DNA of 64,000 nt. Source: Mytilus trossulus (taxonomy: Eukaryota; Mollusca; Bivalvia; Mytilida; Mytilidae). The notes below the pieces were generated by a model. The model was not told the DNA's origin and made no database searches. It worked only from the letters and a program-made list of their open reading frames with translations. Shown here piece by piece: positions 24,201 through 32,531 of this stretch (position 1 is its first letter; every line of letters begins with the position of its first letter). The DNA is taken from positions 37,688,886 through 37,752,885 of the forward strand of contig NC_086374.1 in assembly GCF_036588685.1 (NCBI RefSeq), given 5' to 3'. The translations under genes and the position numbers were made by a program.

Positions 24201-25135
24201 TGTCAAGCGAAGCCATGCACTGAAATGGGTCAGATAATTTGAGTTTACACAGCTACATGTAGTTGAACTCCTTGTCCAAGGAGAATTACGAATTTATCAG
24301 CTTTTCAATCATTTATGAAATCAGTCTGAAGGCTTTGAATCTAGTGAAATCGGAATATTTTCAGAATCCCAGGTTATTTATTTTTCTCAGTTCACACCCG
24401 CAGGATACGGGTCAGTTTACAGGTATGAAGACGTCTTATTGATCGATGTGACACATGATTTTTTTGCGTAAAAAAAAATAAATTACAATCGTTCCATGTC
24501 TTTAAAGGCATGTTTATCAGAGACAAGTGACTGTGAGTCGAACTATCGGCTTGTCGGATTTAAGGACTGTCGGACTATCAGTCTGTCGGATTATAGGACT
24601 GTCGGACTACAGTACTGTCGGATTATGGGACTGTGGAATATGGGTCTGACCCCAAAATATATATGACAGTAACATGAGTAAACAGTGCCATTTTCAAGAA
24701 TAAATAATTTATATCATTTTTACTCACTTGAGCAGAGTCACGACTCTGACGAGCTTTTATCATGTTTATTGTCTAATTCTAATACTTTATAGGCAGAGTA
24801 TGCCAGTGCGAGACAGAGCTTTCACAAGGCGCCATTTTAAAGTAAAGAAGTAGTTTCAAAAGACATCATTTTGGGAGGATCAAAGGGTTTTAAAAGCGAT
24901 AATTATTCATTTGGCAATAAAATTCTTGAACAGTTTATCATCCCAGCAATAATTAACCAACCTGCCATGCATTTGTACTAAATACACTTTGTTGAAAGTA
25001 GTTGCCATAATCCCCATACTGTTGGCTTGGCTGTTGATAATGTTGATATTGCTGTTGGTAGTACTGTCCATGTTGAGGTGGCTGACCTTGTTGATAGCCG
25101 GCCTGGTACTGTCCTCCTTGATTGTAATAAGCCAT
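12270..25135 (-). CDS. Penta-EF-hand calcium-binding protein (sorcin/grancalcin/peflin type), multi-exon
   Basis: Exons read on the minus strand, all with GT/AG ends and compatible phases: 25135-24962, 21980-21906, 20847-20757, 20051-20027, about 16937-16789, 14518-14381, 13937-13867 and a last one starting at 12300. The N-terminus is a Tyr/Gln/Gly-rich tail (MAYYNQGGQYQAGYQQG...), as in the low-complexity tails of sorcin and peflin. EF1 helix: TPNELQQVFQ. EF3 has a canonical loop DHDGSGYIEANE. EF4/EF5 follow with IAFDDFVSVSVRLRAYTDAF and RKRDQLQNGG, then FAYDD, which matches the dimerising C-terminus of the family. Known role of the family: Ca2+-dependent membrane or target binding as dimers in the cytosol. 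The segment before the EF2 loop, normally about 10-13 residues ending in Asp, is missing between the 25-nt exon and 16937. A further small exon of phase 2/2 is therefore expected at 17-20 kb; I could not place it. The C-terminal exon (IDIN, stop) is tentative. A Met three codons upstream (25144) is an alternative start. Confidence 0.8.
12288..12300 (-). CDS. Penta-EF-hand gene, tentative last exon
   Basis: After a strong TTTTTTACTTTCAG acceptor the phase-0 reading is IDIN then TGA. Family members usually end four to six residues after YDDF, so a short terminal exon is plausible. No poly(A) signal was identified downstream on this strand. Confidence 0.4.
12310..13315. other. Intron of the penta-EF-hand gene
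   Basis: AT-rich, with no further exon recognised. It lies between the EF5 exon and the proposed last exon. Confidence 0.4.
13320..13565 (+). mobile_element. TTAA-flanked GGTGGTACC element with duplicated end
   Basis: Shares with the copy at 56979 the blocks GATCAAAAT.GTGTTTGTC, AACTGCTATATAA and AATTAAACGAGC. It ends GTGTTGGGTACCACCTTAA. The last roughly 44 bp, from GAGCAAAATTAATTTTAG to CCACCTTAA, are present twice in tandem. The left terminus is not identifiable, so it is 5' incomplete. Confidence 0.65.
13867..13937 (-). CDS. Penta-EF-hand gene, EF5 exon
   Basis: The 71-nt exon lies between TTTTTTCCAG and GTGAGT. It encodes DAFRKRDQLQNGGDSGTC and FAYDD, equivalent to the dimerisation EF5 of the family. 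Confidence 0.8.
14381..14518 (-). CDS. Penta-EF-hand gene, EF4 exon
   Basis: The 138-nt exon lies between GGTTTACAG and GTAAGTG. It reads YNLTPQSIETLLKRYSRV, then IAFDDFVSVSVRLRAYT. The LTPQ...LLKRYS...FDDFV...RLRA pattern is diagnostic of sorcin/grancalcin-group proteins. The insertion MWGGQEKC in the EF4 loop replaces the calcium-binding residues. Confidence 0.8.
15150..16430. repeat. 161-bp tandem repeat element (about 7 units)
   Basis: Units carry CAAGAACCATAACTCCTGAA, GGTAAAAGTCAAAATCGTCA and CCATTTTGTCATCAGTAACA, with a measured spacing of 161 bp between two of them. The block opens with GCTGTCACAATGACAGC and AACCGGATTTCT and closes, after a GC-rich CCGCCCGCCGC-like tract (16324-16375), with AAAAATCCGGTT, so the ends are inverted. 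It sits in an intron of the EF-hand gene. Short frames inside it are repeat artefacts. Confidence 0.75.
16561..16768 (-). repeat. Two extra tandem copies of an EF-hand exon half
   Basis: Two 104-bp units precede, on the plus strand, the real EF3 exon. Each repeats its 3' half: the DHDGSGYIEANE loop codons, the helix up to VRTQF, and the GTAGGT donor plus intron start. Each unit is joined to TTGATCATGAT through a TTACTTTTTT tract instead of the upstream exon half. Starts of the recurrent ACATTTATAC are at 16561, 16665 and 16769, an exact 104-bp period. Confidence 0.85.
16789..16937 (-). CDS. Penta-EF-hand gene, EF2-EF3 exon
   Basis: Encodes SGDGFMQWNEFQEL (EF2 end), then FKQFDHDGSGYIEANELVNI (EF3, canonical loop). 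The donor TTCA/GTAGGT is chosen because it gives the correct downstream phase (QFKYNLTPQS). The acceptor at 16937 is inferred from phase and could be slightly different. Its 3' half has been tandemly copied twice downstream (16561-16768). Confidence 0.75.
17000..19640. other. Large intron of the penta-EF-hand gene
   Basis: AT-rich sequence that should contain at least one small missing exon (helix before the EF2 loop). I scanned for a donor preceded by GAT/GAC plus one codon start and found no convincing candidate. Confidence 0.35.
19645..19735 (+). ncRNA. Hammerhead-like motif in a dispersed repeat
   Basis: CTGATGA (19660-19666) is followed by GTC, a TTTTGTA loop, GAC and GAAA, then TACGC, a GTCTG loop and GCGTA followed by TA. 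This is the order CUGAUGA, stem II, GAAA, stem III, UH of a hammerhead core with closed stems II and III. A conventional stem I is not found: the bases before CTGATGA (GAGCGTCA) do not pair with the bases after the putative cleavage point. It is part of a repeat I recall as abundant in mussels. A related copy is at 53440-53495. Catalytic activity of this copy is doubtful. Confidence 0.4.
20027..20051 (-). CDS. Penta-EF-hand gene, 25-nt microexon
   Basis: The exon is bounded by TTTATTTACAG and GTATAT. In the phase set by exon 3 it reads (I)NWSRELC(R), where family members have a helix ending in Glu-x-Cys-Arg (as in LETCR). Both phases and the residue match argue that it is real despite its size. 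Confidence 0.65.
20757..20847 (-). CDS. Penta-EF-hand gene, exon 3
   Basis: The 91-nt exon lies between a TTTTTTTAG acceptor and a consensus GTAAGT donor. It encodes the rest of EF1 and the linker (AIQAEDLCNIMNNC, FFRCHEGY). It ends in phase 1, which fits the 25-nt exon that follows. Confidence 0.7.
21906..21980 (-). CDS. Penta-EF-hand gene, exon 2
   Basis: The 75-nt exon has acceptor TTTTTTTCAG and donor GTAAGC. It encodes 25 residues including the first EF helix TPNELQQVFQMELQ and ends in NPANG, phase 0. Confidence 0.75.
22060..22223. mobile_element. hAT-like miniature element with 8-bp target duplication
   Basis: A 164-bp element with ends CAGAGGCAGATTTAGG and CTGGATCCGCCACTG. It is flanked on both sides by AGTTAGTA (22052-22059 and 22224-22231), a perfect 8-bp duplication as made by hAT transposases. 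The interior matches the copies at 2720 and 28851 (GAAGCGTGACTGGAGCGGGC, TTAGGTCAGTCAG). Confidence 0.85.
22300..23085. other. Intronic sequence, no exon seen
   Basis: Lies between exons 1 and 2 of the EF-hand gene. Short frames are present but have no splice context. Confidence 0.35.
23090..24650. repeat. Inverted arrays of a GTCGGA motif flanking 1.4 kb
   Basis: At 23095-23185, TCCGAC or GGTCCGA-type words recur about every 15 bp. At 24535-24640 the complementary form GTCGGA recurs with similar spacing (TGTCGGACTATCAGTCTGTC, GGACTGTCGGACTACAG). The two clusters are in opposite orientation and could be degenerate ends of one element. Between them are a fragment of the 5474-type foldback (23265-23345) and one of the 49085-type repeat (about 23700-24000, reverse orientation). 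Confidence 0.5.
24962..25135 (-). CDS. Penta-EF-hand gene, exon 1 (Q/Y/G-rich tail)
   Basis: Encodes 58 residues dominated by Gln, Tyr and Gly, ending NAWQ at a donor read as GCAG/GTTGGT. The phase is 0 and joins to AFQFQTPNEL in exon 2. Confidence 0.75.
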
Positions 25136-25682
25136 TTTATTCAAATATCGATATTTTTGTAAATAATTTATGAATATTTATCACTGAAAATGGTCACCAG
25201 AATAATTATTGAAATAACACGCCGTGAAAAATGTTCATTTGTTATGAGGCCAGGTCAGATATATTATTGCGAAACAGCATATGACGTCGAAAAATAGTTA
25301 ATAATATTACTCTAGTATTTAAACTTAAATACAATGGTAAATTATCAGGTTTTGCATGTTGCCAAGGAAGCCTCGCACTTGTTTTCGTACAGAGTTATGT
25401 CCCTGTATTCGAGGTTGAAAGGGGAGGTAAGTAATTTTCCCGCGATTTTTACTGGAATGTCTAAAATTAAATCTCTGATCAGTCCTCATTTTTAATGCTT
25501 GGTCGCTGCCACGCAAATGAGCGAGTGAGAGATTTAATATTAATTAGATTGCTTAAATGTGTCTACTGGATCTTCAACCCAGCGAAAAAGTCTTGCAACG
25601 GGAAAGGGCATCAGATGGTCTCTAAACGTTGAAAACTGTTAACTAGTTCAGCGAAAAAAAGGACGACATGCTAAACTAATAA

Positions 25683-26060
25683 CCTGTTTTACTCACAGGG
25701 ACTCGGTTAGCAGATTAAAATTTTGTAAATCAACGTTTTTAATTTATTTTTTTATTATTTCCCGTCTATTTGCTTTACTGTGTTAACGTATTTAAAGTTG
25801 CCATCCCTATTTCTTTGTTTTCTGGCAATGTGCAGTTTACTATCCATATCCATATACTAAAAAAACCTAGGCAACTAGTTTTTTTAGTATATGGATATGG
25901 ATAGTAAACTGCACATTGCCAGAAAACAAAGAAATAGTGATGGCAACTTTAAATACGTTAACATAGTAATGCAAATAGACAGGAAATAATAAAAAATAGA
26001 TTAAAAACGTTGGTTTACAAAATTTTAATCTGCTAACCGAGTCCCTGTGGTAAACCAGCT
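25683..26060. repeat. Long near-perfect palindrome, about 185-bp arms
   Basis: The left arm includes CAGGGACTCGGTTAGCAGAT, TAAAGTTGCCATC and TATCCATATCCATATACTAA. The right arm carries their complements in reverse order, ending CTAACCGAGTCCCTGTG. The arms meet around position 25872 with an 11-base loop. Only scattered mismatches occur, so the structure is recent or maintained. It lies 0.55 kb upstream of the first exon of the EF-hand gene. Confidence 0.9.
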
Positions 26061-26960
26061 CATTCGAGACGGAGGCAACTACCTATACGGTGTTCTAGTC
26101 TCCACATCCCCATTGGATTACAGCAGTTTATTTATCATGTATGCATGTCGACGATAGGATCATGGTTTTTCGAGTGTGACCACTTTTTTCGAGTTAATAT
26201 GAACAAAAATGTAAACAAACAGACTCAAACAGATATTATCACTGTACTAGTATACATATTTTTTAAGGGACCAGCTGAAGACTGCCTCCGAGTGCGGTAA
26301 TTTCTCACTACATTGAAGACCCATTGGTGGCCTTCGGTTGTTGTCTGATCTATGGTTGGTTTGTTGTCGCTTTGGCACATTCCCCATTTCCTTTCCCAAT
26401 TTTATCCCTTTCTAAGTGTAACAAGACGTCAGAGTTTTGGGATATGATTGCTGTCAAGCAATCTGTAGACTTTTACCGTTGACCCTATTATACACTCCCT
26501 CACGTCATTCGTTTTATTCAAAACATTCAGCAACATCTCAGATTCTTATGATTGTCTTGCTTTAAAAGGTAAAAACAAGCAAAACAATTGAACATAAACA
26601 ACTTTCCTGTAATGTTTTACTCATAATCTTCATGTGTGATATTTTCCTTGACTTATATGCGTGATTTTAACAATACGGAAAATCAGAATTAAACAGTATT
26701 TATATTTAGTGTTTTTATAAATTTAGAAACACGTCAGAGGGAATTCCCAAATTTTGATAACTTGCGAGAGTTCTCTGAAAGCCGATCGATAATTCTATTT
26801 CTGTCACAAGAACTGAAGTGGAGTTCTTCTATATTTTACCGTTATGAAACTGATATTTGATACTGTACTCTCATAAAGAAATGGAGAACCATTCATCATA
26901 TCATTTAATAAACGTTCTTGTTCCTAATCGCAAGTCCCGGTTTGTTTATGTATTAATGCC

Positions 26961-28115
26961 CATGCGTGGTCTCACTAATTAGAGACAAAAAGAATTGTAG
27001 AGACAAAAAGCGTCAAGAAGCGACAAGAAGAATAATATTAGCAACAAGAAACTATTTAGCGACAAGAAAACATTTTTTTATTTATATTACTTATTCGAAA
27101 TAAATATTAAAAAAATATGCAAAAGAAAACAATTTCAACGACAGGAAATTTAATTTTGATAGGGGAAAAAATGAAACTTGTAAATCTAATTCAGTTGCTA
27201 CATTTATTTACATGATATTTTATAAGGTATCACAGGAAGTATTACCTTTACCCTGTCGTTTTATGGTATTACTTTTACTTGTGTTTTAGAACAATAATAT
27301 ATTTTGTCTTTTTATTTGTTTTTAAAACTATTTTCGTACAATATATAATTAACTTGCAAAATGCATTATTTGTGCAAAATTGTCCAGAAAATACATACAC
27401 AAATAGTGAAATACAAATTAAGAACTGAAATCAAAAAAGAGGAAAACATAATTATAATGTGAATATTTTTCATCATTTTATTTAGTGTATTGTCTCATTT
27501 AACGATATTTATCATGTTTATGCATATAGATTTAAGATTAAAGGAAACTGATGACCATCTTGAGTTTTCAACAGGTGTTCACTATTCGGTACAATAATTG
27601 TATATTCTGGTGTGTGTAATTGATGAAGGTGTTAATGGATGTTATTGTAGCAATAAAACAAAGGACACGCACCTAGTTAATCTCATTTGTTGCTCTTAAT
27701 TGTGTATTACCTTTAGAGTGAAGCCACAGCTAATGTTGGTCCTATCAGGAAAAATTAATTGTACAGTTAGGAAGGAAATAATATTTCATGTTTTTGTTTT
27801 ATTAAATCCTTCAAAAGGAAGGTGACAAATCTTTGTTTTTATTTTCATTTTATAGCGTTTACATTTCCTTTGCTCTTTCACATGTTTAATTTCTTCATCT
27901 ATCAATATGATAATAAAAAGTACACAATCTCTTCCTCGAAATTTTTGTATTTCTTCATCTTTCAATATAATCCTAAAAAATTATTTTGATGTATGTGATA
28001 ACAAAATATATTCTTGTCGCTAAATAGCTTCTTGTTGCTTTTTTTCACTTATTATTTTTCTTCTTGTCGCTTCTTGACGCTTTTTGTCGCTAATTAGTGA
28101 GACCCCACATGCGTG
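26961..28115. mobile_element. 1.1-kb TIR element with 8-bp flanking repeat
   Basis: The left terminal region GTCTCACTAATTAG is followed by CGTCAAGAAGCGACAAGAAG and AGCGACAAGAA. The right end contains their complements, finishing CTAATTAGTGAGACC, over roughly 100 bp each side. CATGCGTG flanks both sides (26961-26968 and 28108-28115), although four extra bases (CCCA) separate the right arm from its flank. The interior is AT-rich with no transposase. A non-autonomous DNA transposon of a superfamily making 8-bp duplications is the best fit. Confidence 0.75.
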
Positions 28116-28614
28116 TAGTTTTTCTGATTTCAAGGGGTATCAGATTGAGTGATTCCCCGCTTTATTGATTAATTTGGAACTCATGGGACTCTTTCTATGT
28201 CTGTCTGCATATGGAGGGCTATTGTTGTTGCATAATTTTAAATCATATGCATAATTTAAATTAAAATAAATGTTTCATCGTAAAAATTACCTATAACATC
28301 CCTTCAGCAGAAATGGAATCTTCCATGTTATCGTTTTGAGTTGTCTCCCTTTTCGAAGTATTCGTCATTAATGCCGATAAACGTCGTATTATATTAAGAA
28401 CGATCTCAATGTAAACAGAGGAGTGTGTACGGAAAGGAGTCATGCCCTCTGACCCAAAGGAACTTCAATAATTAAAGAGTAAGAAATGGGGTTCCTCCTA
28501 AACTGGTCCGCCGTTCTATATATAGCTTCGCATCGAAGGTCAGTGTAGCGATAAGTTAACACAACAGGGGTCCAGTTTAGGGTTCCTCCTAGAATTACGG
28601 TGATAAGATACGGA

Positions 28615-29565
28615 AGCAAGTTAACTCGTACCACGGCATTGGAACCAAAAAAGTTAACTTGTACTACTGGGTAGTCGTACCATTCAGAAAAATATATTAA
28701 AAAATATGATGCTTTGTGGATTTCTGTTTGTAAACTTAATAGAAATAAAGTTGAATTACTTGAATTTTACACAGGAGTAAAATGAAAACTTAGACAAAAA
28801 TAAAGAATGTTTTAAAGCATTAATGTTTTAACTGATCTTTTAAACTAGAACATAGGCGGATCCAGGCCCCCCTTTTTCGTGGAAAAAATGGTTAATTATA
28901 AAGGGAATCATTGAAGCATGACTGGAGCGGGCCCCCTCTTAGGTCAGTCAGCGGGCTCCCCCTTAGGAAAAGTTCTGGATCCGCCACTGTAGAACTTAAT
29001 TCAGAGGAAAGTTAAAACATTGCTTTAACTGTACCTTATTAAAATTGAACATGTTGAATATATATATATCCAATTTAAGTTAATTAAAGCTGTAATCCAT
29101 GATCACAAATTGAATGCTATGTTTACAATTGTTGAAAGCCATGTGCTTTTTTTGCGGGGAAAATGCGGACCCCCTTAACAGGAATCAGTTACATTTCATT
29201 GTTACATTTATTTATAGACAGTAAAAATAATTTTGGCAATCATTTTGACTAACTGCTAAGATTTAATTATTCATGAAAAATTTCTTCGGGTGAAACTGTT
29301 TATACTTTAATTATCTACATCTGCCACAGTATTTTCTATCCAATATACAAGGAACATTAGCTACAAATTGGTCATTGTACTTTCAAATTGTATACATTTT
29401 ACAGACTTAAGAGGTCTTGGGTGAAAGTAACGTAAATCATGTATATTCATCATTTAACACCATTTGAATGCATTTAAATAAGTTGGTACGAGTTAGCAAT
29501 GGTACAAGTTTGCATTGGTACAAGTTATTTTTAGTGGTATGAGTTTACAATGGTACAGGATAACT
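28615..29565. repeat. Inverted clusters of a GTTAACTTGTACCA-like motif
   Basis: On the left, GTTAACTCGTACCA and GTTAACTTGTACTA occur within 28619-28680. On the right, TGGTACGAGTTAGC, TGGTACAAGTTTGC and related words occur within 29483-29560 in reverse orientation. They bracket about 0.95 kb, including the hAT-like copy at 28851. This may be a decayed element or short repeats amplified at both ends. Confidence 0.4.
28851..28989. mobile_element. hAT-like miniature element, copy 3
   Basis: Ends CATAGGCGGATCCAGG and CTGGATCCGCCACTG. It shares GAAGCATGACTGGAGCGGGC and TTAGGTCAGTCAG with the copy at 22060. The flanks share TAGAA, an imperfect remnant of a target duplication. Confidence 0.7.
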
Positions 29566-29865
29566 ATAATTCGATAAAACACAATAAGTACATGGCTCAC
29601 ACACTTGTAACGGGGATTGGCTATTCTTTAAGTTGAGTGACTATTCAGATTGTTACATTTTGCATGTGCAGTTGAATTAGTTTAGAGAATAAATGAATTT
29701 TCCCGCGTTTCGACTAGTAATAGCGCGAAAATGTCTGTATTAACGGTTTGTAAATAAGGTATTGTCCAATCAGGATTTGTTTGTAATCAAAATTGATTAC
29801 AGGTATAAGGTATACATGTAAATGTATCTCACTTTCTAGCCGTCCTTTGAAGTGTACACATCAAA

Positions 29866-32493
29866 ATGGACGCCGAACTTCAAGAGCAGATCAGAATTCA
29901 AGTCTCGAATATTCTGACGGTAAACCAAAATGACATGATGAACCAAATGCGTTCGATTATATCCAGTGAAATGGGAAAGATACATGTGCAACAACAACAG
30001 CTTGCAGAAACACAGGTTTCCAAGATAGAAGCTACCTTGACGGATGGACCCAAATTCAAGAAACGAGGGAATGAAGAGCAATTTAAGCAAAACGTGAAGG
30101 TGCTCAGCAAAATGAAAGAAGCAGACAGTATATTGGACGGTAACAATCCAACGCCAGATACCGTATGCAAAGCCAAGGAGAAGTTAGCGGAAGGTATTTC
30201 TTTAATGAACTATAGACAAAAGTTAATACGTATTGCTGATTCATCCGAGCTGGGCTGGCGAGTTGTACATGAATATGAAACCAACCCGCTTGCAGATGAT
30301 TCGGAGGATGAAAGGAAATTGTACAAGGCTGAAAACAGAGCGGAAAGAAAGGTGAAAGCTGATAAAACAAAGAAAGCTAGACGAGTGCATCCCTACGTAC
30401 AACCAGCAGAACAAGCAGTTACTAGTATGACAAGAAAACCAGGCAGATGTTTTAATTGTGGTGTAAAAGGTCATTGGAAACAGGAATGTCCTGAGAAACA
30501 GCAAAGAAAAAATGATAAGATAAGTAATATTAATACTTTATATAGGAATAATATAGAAGTACACGTAGATAATTTACGTACAAAGGTTGATACAATTAAA
30601 TCACCAGTTAATAGTTTGAGAATACACATAAACAAATGGAAAATCATTCAAGCAAGTGATTACATTTTAAATGTTATTGAAAAAGGGTATATGTTACCGT
30701 TAAAAACTTTACCTGAGAATGTTTTATTAGATAATAATAGATCAGCTAAAGAAAACAAATCATTTGTAACAGATGAAATCGAGAAATTATTATCTAAAGG
30801 GTGTATATCAGAAGTATTTGTAAAGCCTAAGGTTGTTAATCCATTAACGGTTGCAGGTAACAAGTCAAAACTTAGATTAGTGCTTGACTGTCGTCACATC
30901 AATCCACATTTATATCAGTTTAGATATAAATATGAAGATGCAACTGTGGCAAGAAAATTGTTTTCTAAGGGTGATTATCTGTTTTCTTTTGATTTGAAGT
31001 CAGCTTATCATCATATAATGGTACAGCAGGAAGACAGAACATATTTGGGTTTTCAGTGGGAGTCTAAATTTTACATATTTAATGTTTTGTGTTTCGGTTT
31101 GGCTACAGCAGGTTTTATATTTTCAAAAGTCTTAAGAGAGCTTATAAAGTATTGGAGATCTAACAGTATTAGGATCCTAATGTATCTTGATGATGGTTTA
31201 GGGGGTGCTGACAATTATGATGAATGCACCAAAGTTAGCCATAGAATAAGGGCAGACTTAATTGATTTTGGTTTCATTATTGCTGAGGAAAAGTGTAACT
31301 GGAACCCGGTTCAGGTGATAACTTTTCTGGGAATGGTATGGGACACTTCTGAAGGTAGAATTAGAATAACGGATGAGAGAATTAACAGGATATTAAAATG
31401 TATATCCTGCATTTGTAACAGGTTACCAGACAAACGTGTGATATCAGTAAAACTGTTAGCTTCAGTTGTTGGTCAGTTAATATCTACACAAGGTGTGTTG
31501 GGTACAACTGTAAGGTTAAGGACTCGGTACGCATATGATTGTGTTCAGGATAGAACATCATGGGAAGCACCGGTCTGGGTTACTCCAGAAGCAGAGGTAG
31601 AACTAGAGTTTTGGTTATCAAACATAGTAAGGTTAAATGCGGATGGTGCATTATTTAGTCAGTTGACAAACGAAGCATGTGATGTAAACATGTTTTCGGA
31701 TGCCTCAGGTGAAGGCTATGGAGGATATATAGCCGAGGCAGGGAACAGCAAAATGGTAGAAATGTTTGCACATGAAACAAACATGAGTTCTACTTGGAGA
31801 GAACTTGAGGCTGTTCATAGGGTTTTGAAAACTAATTTGCCTACATTGAATGGGCAAAGTGTAAAAATATATACTGATAATAAGAATGTTGAAACTATTT
31901 TGAAGGTCGGTAGTAAAAAGACTCACTTGCAAGATATAAATATGGAATTTCAAAATGCATGTGAACAAAGCAATGTTTCGTTTTTTGCGCAATGGATACC
32001 AAGAGAAAATAATACATATGCAGACACTTTAAGTAGGTTGAACGATTGCGATGACTGGGGTGTACAAACATGGCTGTTTCGTATGCTAGATAGAGAGTGG
32101 GGTTCTCATACAGTAGATCGCTTTGCGGCTGCATATAACAAAAAATGTGATAAATTTAATTCAAAGTTTTGGTGTCAGGGAACGAGCGGTGTTGATGCTT
32201 TCAAACAGCACTGGGGTAAAGAAAATAACTGGTTAGTCCCACCTCCTTCGTTAGTTACAGAAACAGTTAAAAAGATGTTGAAAGACGGAGCAGTTGGTAC
32301 GTTAGTTATACCCGAATGGAAGTCGGCTCCTTATTGGCCGGCCTTGTCAGAGGGTAACAGATTCAAATATTTTGTTAAAAATCATAAGATCTTTCCGGGT
32401 TCAGGGATAACTCATAGAGGAAGAGGGCGAAATGGGATATTTGGTATGATTAAACAAAATTTCAATTTCGTTGCTATGCGTATTGAAGTTTAG
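29866..32493 (+). CDS. YR-retrotransposon CCHC / reverse transcriptase / RNase H frame
   Basis: 875 codons as an unspliced frame. Residues 1-190 are Gag-like, helical and basic (Gln-rich near 40-50, acidic LADDSEDER at 142-150). A C-x2-C-x4-H-x4-C knuckle (CFNCGVKGHWKQEC) is at 195-208. The reverse transcriptase runs from about 255 to 500: LVLDCRHIN, FSFDLKSAYHH (catalytic Asp 376), YLDD at 440-443. RNase H is at about 600-725, with D612, E646, D671 and D720 in the expected motifs (FSDAS, WRELE, YTDN, YADTLSR). A downstream region with TVDRFAAAYNKKCDKFNSKF and LVPPPSLV is typical of DIRS-group polyproteins. The stop codon at 32491-32493 probably lies inside an intron: splicing at 32443/32532 fuses this frame to the recombinase, giving a predicted 1196-residue product. 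The start is the first ATG, which follows an AT-rich leader. Confidence 0.9.
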   Translation: MDAELQEQIRIQVSNILTVNQNDMMNQMRSIISSEMGKIHVQQQQLAETQVSKIEATLTDGPKFKKRGNEEQFKQNVKVLSKMKEADSILDGNNPTPDTVCKAKEKLAEGISLMNYRQKLIRIADSSELGWRVVHEYETNPLADDSEDERKLYKAENRAERKVKADKTKKARRVHPYVQPAEQAVTSMTRKPGRCFNCGVKGHWKQECPEKQQRKNDKISNINTLYRNNIEVHVDNLRTKVDTIKSPVNSLRIHINKWKIIQASDYILNVIEKGYMLPLKTLPENVLLDNNRSAKENKSFVTDEIEKLLSKGCISEVFVKPKVVNPLTVAGNKSKLRLVLDCRHINPHLYQFRYKYEDATVARKLFSKGDYLFSFDLKSAYHHIMVQQEDRTYLGFQWESKFYIFNVLCFGLATAGFIFSKVLRELIKYWRSNSIRILMYLDDGLGGADNYDECTKVSHRIRADLIDFGFIIAEEKCNWNPVQVITFLGMVWDTSEGRIRITDERINRILKCISCICNRLPDKRVISVKLLASVVGQLISTQGVLGTTVRLRTRYAYDCVQDRTSWEAPVWVTPEAEVELEFWLSNIVRLNADGALFSQLTNEACDVNMFSDASGEGYGGYIAEAGNSKMVEMFAHETNMSSTWRELEAVHRVLKTNLPTLNGQSVKIYTDNKNVETILKVGSKKTHLQDINMEFQNACEQSNVSFFAQWIPRENNTYADTLSRLNDCDDWGVQTWLFRMLDREWGSHTVDRFAAAYNKKCDKFNSKFWCQGTSGVDAFKQHWGKENNWLVPPPSLVTETVKKMLKDGAVGTLVIPEWKSAPYWPALSEGNRFKYFVKNHKIFPGSGITHRGRGRNGIFGMIKQNFNFVAMRIEV

Positions 32494-32531
32494 GTTGTAA
32501 TATTATCATAGATTGATTTTCTGTTTTCCAG
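32444..32531 (+). other. Predicted 88-nt intron joining RT-RNase H to recombinase
   Basis: The donor TTTG/GTATGATT and acceptor TTTTCTGTTTTCCAG/G fit metazoan consensus, with a strong polypyrimidine tract. The exon phases fit exactly: the split codon G + GA restores Gly and continues KGLRDK. The intron holds the stop of the first frame and the only upstream ATG (32513) of the second, so splicing would make one polyprotein. Confidence 0.65.

Noticed and set aside
28290..28370. Possible first exon on the minus strand (MTNTSKRETTQNDNMEDSIS)
   Set aside because: The frame reaches a TAG exactly at the would-be donor, and no downstream partner exon was found.
28440..28634. 64-codon minus-strand frame
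   Set aside because: It lies in short repeated text (GGTTCCTCCTA-type words) and inverted motifs, with no domain or splice evidence.
29836..30504. Minus-strand frames opposite the Gag-like region
   Set aside because: They are shadows of the RT polyprotein frame.
32513..32531. ATG at 32513 as the true start of the recombinase
   Set aside because: The first six codons lie in what reads as a polypyrimidine-rich 3' splice region, and exact phase continuity across 32443/32532 is better explained by splicing. It is kept only as an alternative.
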